A stretch of DNA of 6,282 bases from Clostridia bacterium (GTDB lineage: Bacteria > Bacillota > Clostridia > Christensenellales > Aristaeellaceae): assembly GCA_017537105.1 (NCBI GenBank), contig JAFWBZ010000134.1, positions 1-6,282 on the forward strand, read 5' to 3'. Made by a program: the position numbers and the translations under genes. Shown here one piece after another: positions 5,853 to 6,282 of this stretch. Each line of letters starts with the position of its first letter. Position 1 is the stretch's first letter. Under the pieces are notes generated by a model. It worked only from the letters and a program-made list of their open reading frames with translations, made no database searches and was not told the origin of the DNA.

Positions 5853-6282
5853 ATGATTCGTATCGGTATGCTGACCTCCGGCGGCGACTGCCAGGCGCTG
5901 AACGCCGCGATGCGCGGCGTCGCCAAGACGCTGTACAACTCCAAGGAGGACGTTGAGATCTACGGCTTCCTGAACGGCTACCAGGGCCTGATCCACGGCC
6001 GTTTCCGCCTCCTGAGCCCCCGGGACTTCTCCGGCATCCTCACCAAGGGCGGCACCTTCCTGGGCTCCAGCCGCACTCCGTTCAAGACCATCCAGGTGAT
6101 CGAGGAGGACGGCATCGACAAGGTGGCCGCCATGAAGCAGACCTATTACAAGCTGCAGCTGGACTGCCTGGTGGTGCTGGGCGGCAACGGCACCCACAAG
6201 ACCGCGAACCTGCTGAGCGAGGAGGGCCTGAACGTCGTCACGCTGCCCAAGACCATCGACAATGACCTGTGGGGCACGGACA
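5853..6282 (+). CDS. 6-phosphofructokinase, N-terminal part (runs off right edge)
   Basis: This enzyme phosphorylates fructose 6-phosphate at C1, the committing step of glycolysis, in the cytoplasm. The first 143 codons are visible. The start MIRIGMLTSGGDCQALNAAMRG gives the nucleotide loop and the early helix of the PFK fold. GGTFLGSSRTP (66-76) matches the phosphate-contacting region around R72 of E. coli PfkA. GGNGT (110-114) and LPKTIDND (131-138) hold the donor site and the catalytic Asp (D136, equal to E. coli D127), followed by GTD. The donor signature is mixed: Gly113 matches ATP-dependent enzymes (PPi enzymes have Asp there), while Lys133 matches PPi-type enzymes (E. coli has Gly). 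Asn112 replaces the metal-site Asp. The combination Gly plus Lys is known in some actinobacterial ATP-PFKs, so ATP is the better guess. Whether it is ATP- or PPi-dependent is unproven, and no symbol is assigned. It has its own promoter and is divergent from ppk. The C-terminal half lies outside. Confidence 0.92.
   Translation, partial: MIRIGMLTSGGDCQALNAAMRGVAKTLYNSKEDVEIYGFLNGYQGLIHGRFRLLSPRDFSGILTKGGTFLGSSRTPFKTIQVIEEDGIDKVAAMKQTYYKLQLDCLVVLGGNGTHKTANLLSEEGLNVVTLPKTIDNDLWGTD

Noticed and set aside
5778..5956. Small plus-strand open frame starting in the pfk leader
   Set aside because: Its ATG at 5778 lies before the predicted transcript start, it has no ribosome site, and it overlaps pfk in another frame.

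Overview
The window reads as an ordinary chromosomal stretch from a GC-rich, low-oxygen-type Firmicute. Codons mostly end in G or C, purine-rich Shine-Dalgarno sites precede the genes, and the AT-rich promoters match the sigma-70/sigma-A consensus. The protein types (a single-chain alpha+beta E1 dehydrogenase and a PFK of the 'GGNG...PKTIDND' kind) recall high-GC Clostridia of gut type. That lineage assignment is inference from memory of the families, not a search.

Left part (1-3323, plus strand): the end of a 2-oxoacid dehydrogenase E2 acyltransferase, then a 116-base spacer holding a strong hairpin and a good ribosome binding site, then a fused E1 alpha/beta dehydrogenase. The E1 frame is interrupted by one in-frame TGA at 2568-2570. 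It lies inside the beta-part pyrimidine-binding domain, where I recall relatives carrying Trp (Lys-Trp-Gln-Ala-Met-Ser). The frame is intact on both sides and all key active-site residues are present. TGA also terminates the second E1 piece and ppk, so the organism does not appear to read TGA as Trp throughout. A perfect 6-bp hairpin with a UNCG-class loop begins five bases after the TGA.

Middle (3324-5611): a strong hairpin terminator separates E1 from a convergent minus-strand gene for polyphosphate kinase 1. That protein carries an unusual Lys/Ala-rich tandem repeat in its head domain, and its best start is a GTG.

Right part (5612-6282): a compact divergent promoter region with two good back-to-back promoters, one for ppk (minus) and one for 6-phosphofructokinase (plus), which runs off the right edge. 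E2 and E1 belong to one complex that oxidatively decarboxylates a 2-oxoacid to acyl-CoA (E3 is not in view). PFK commits sugar phosphate to glycolysis upstream of pyruvate, and PPK stores ATP phosphate as polyphosphate. The theme is central energy metabolism. I see no mobile element, CRISPR array, RNA gene or defence-like system. The most notable item is the interrupted E1 gene.
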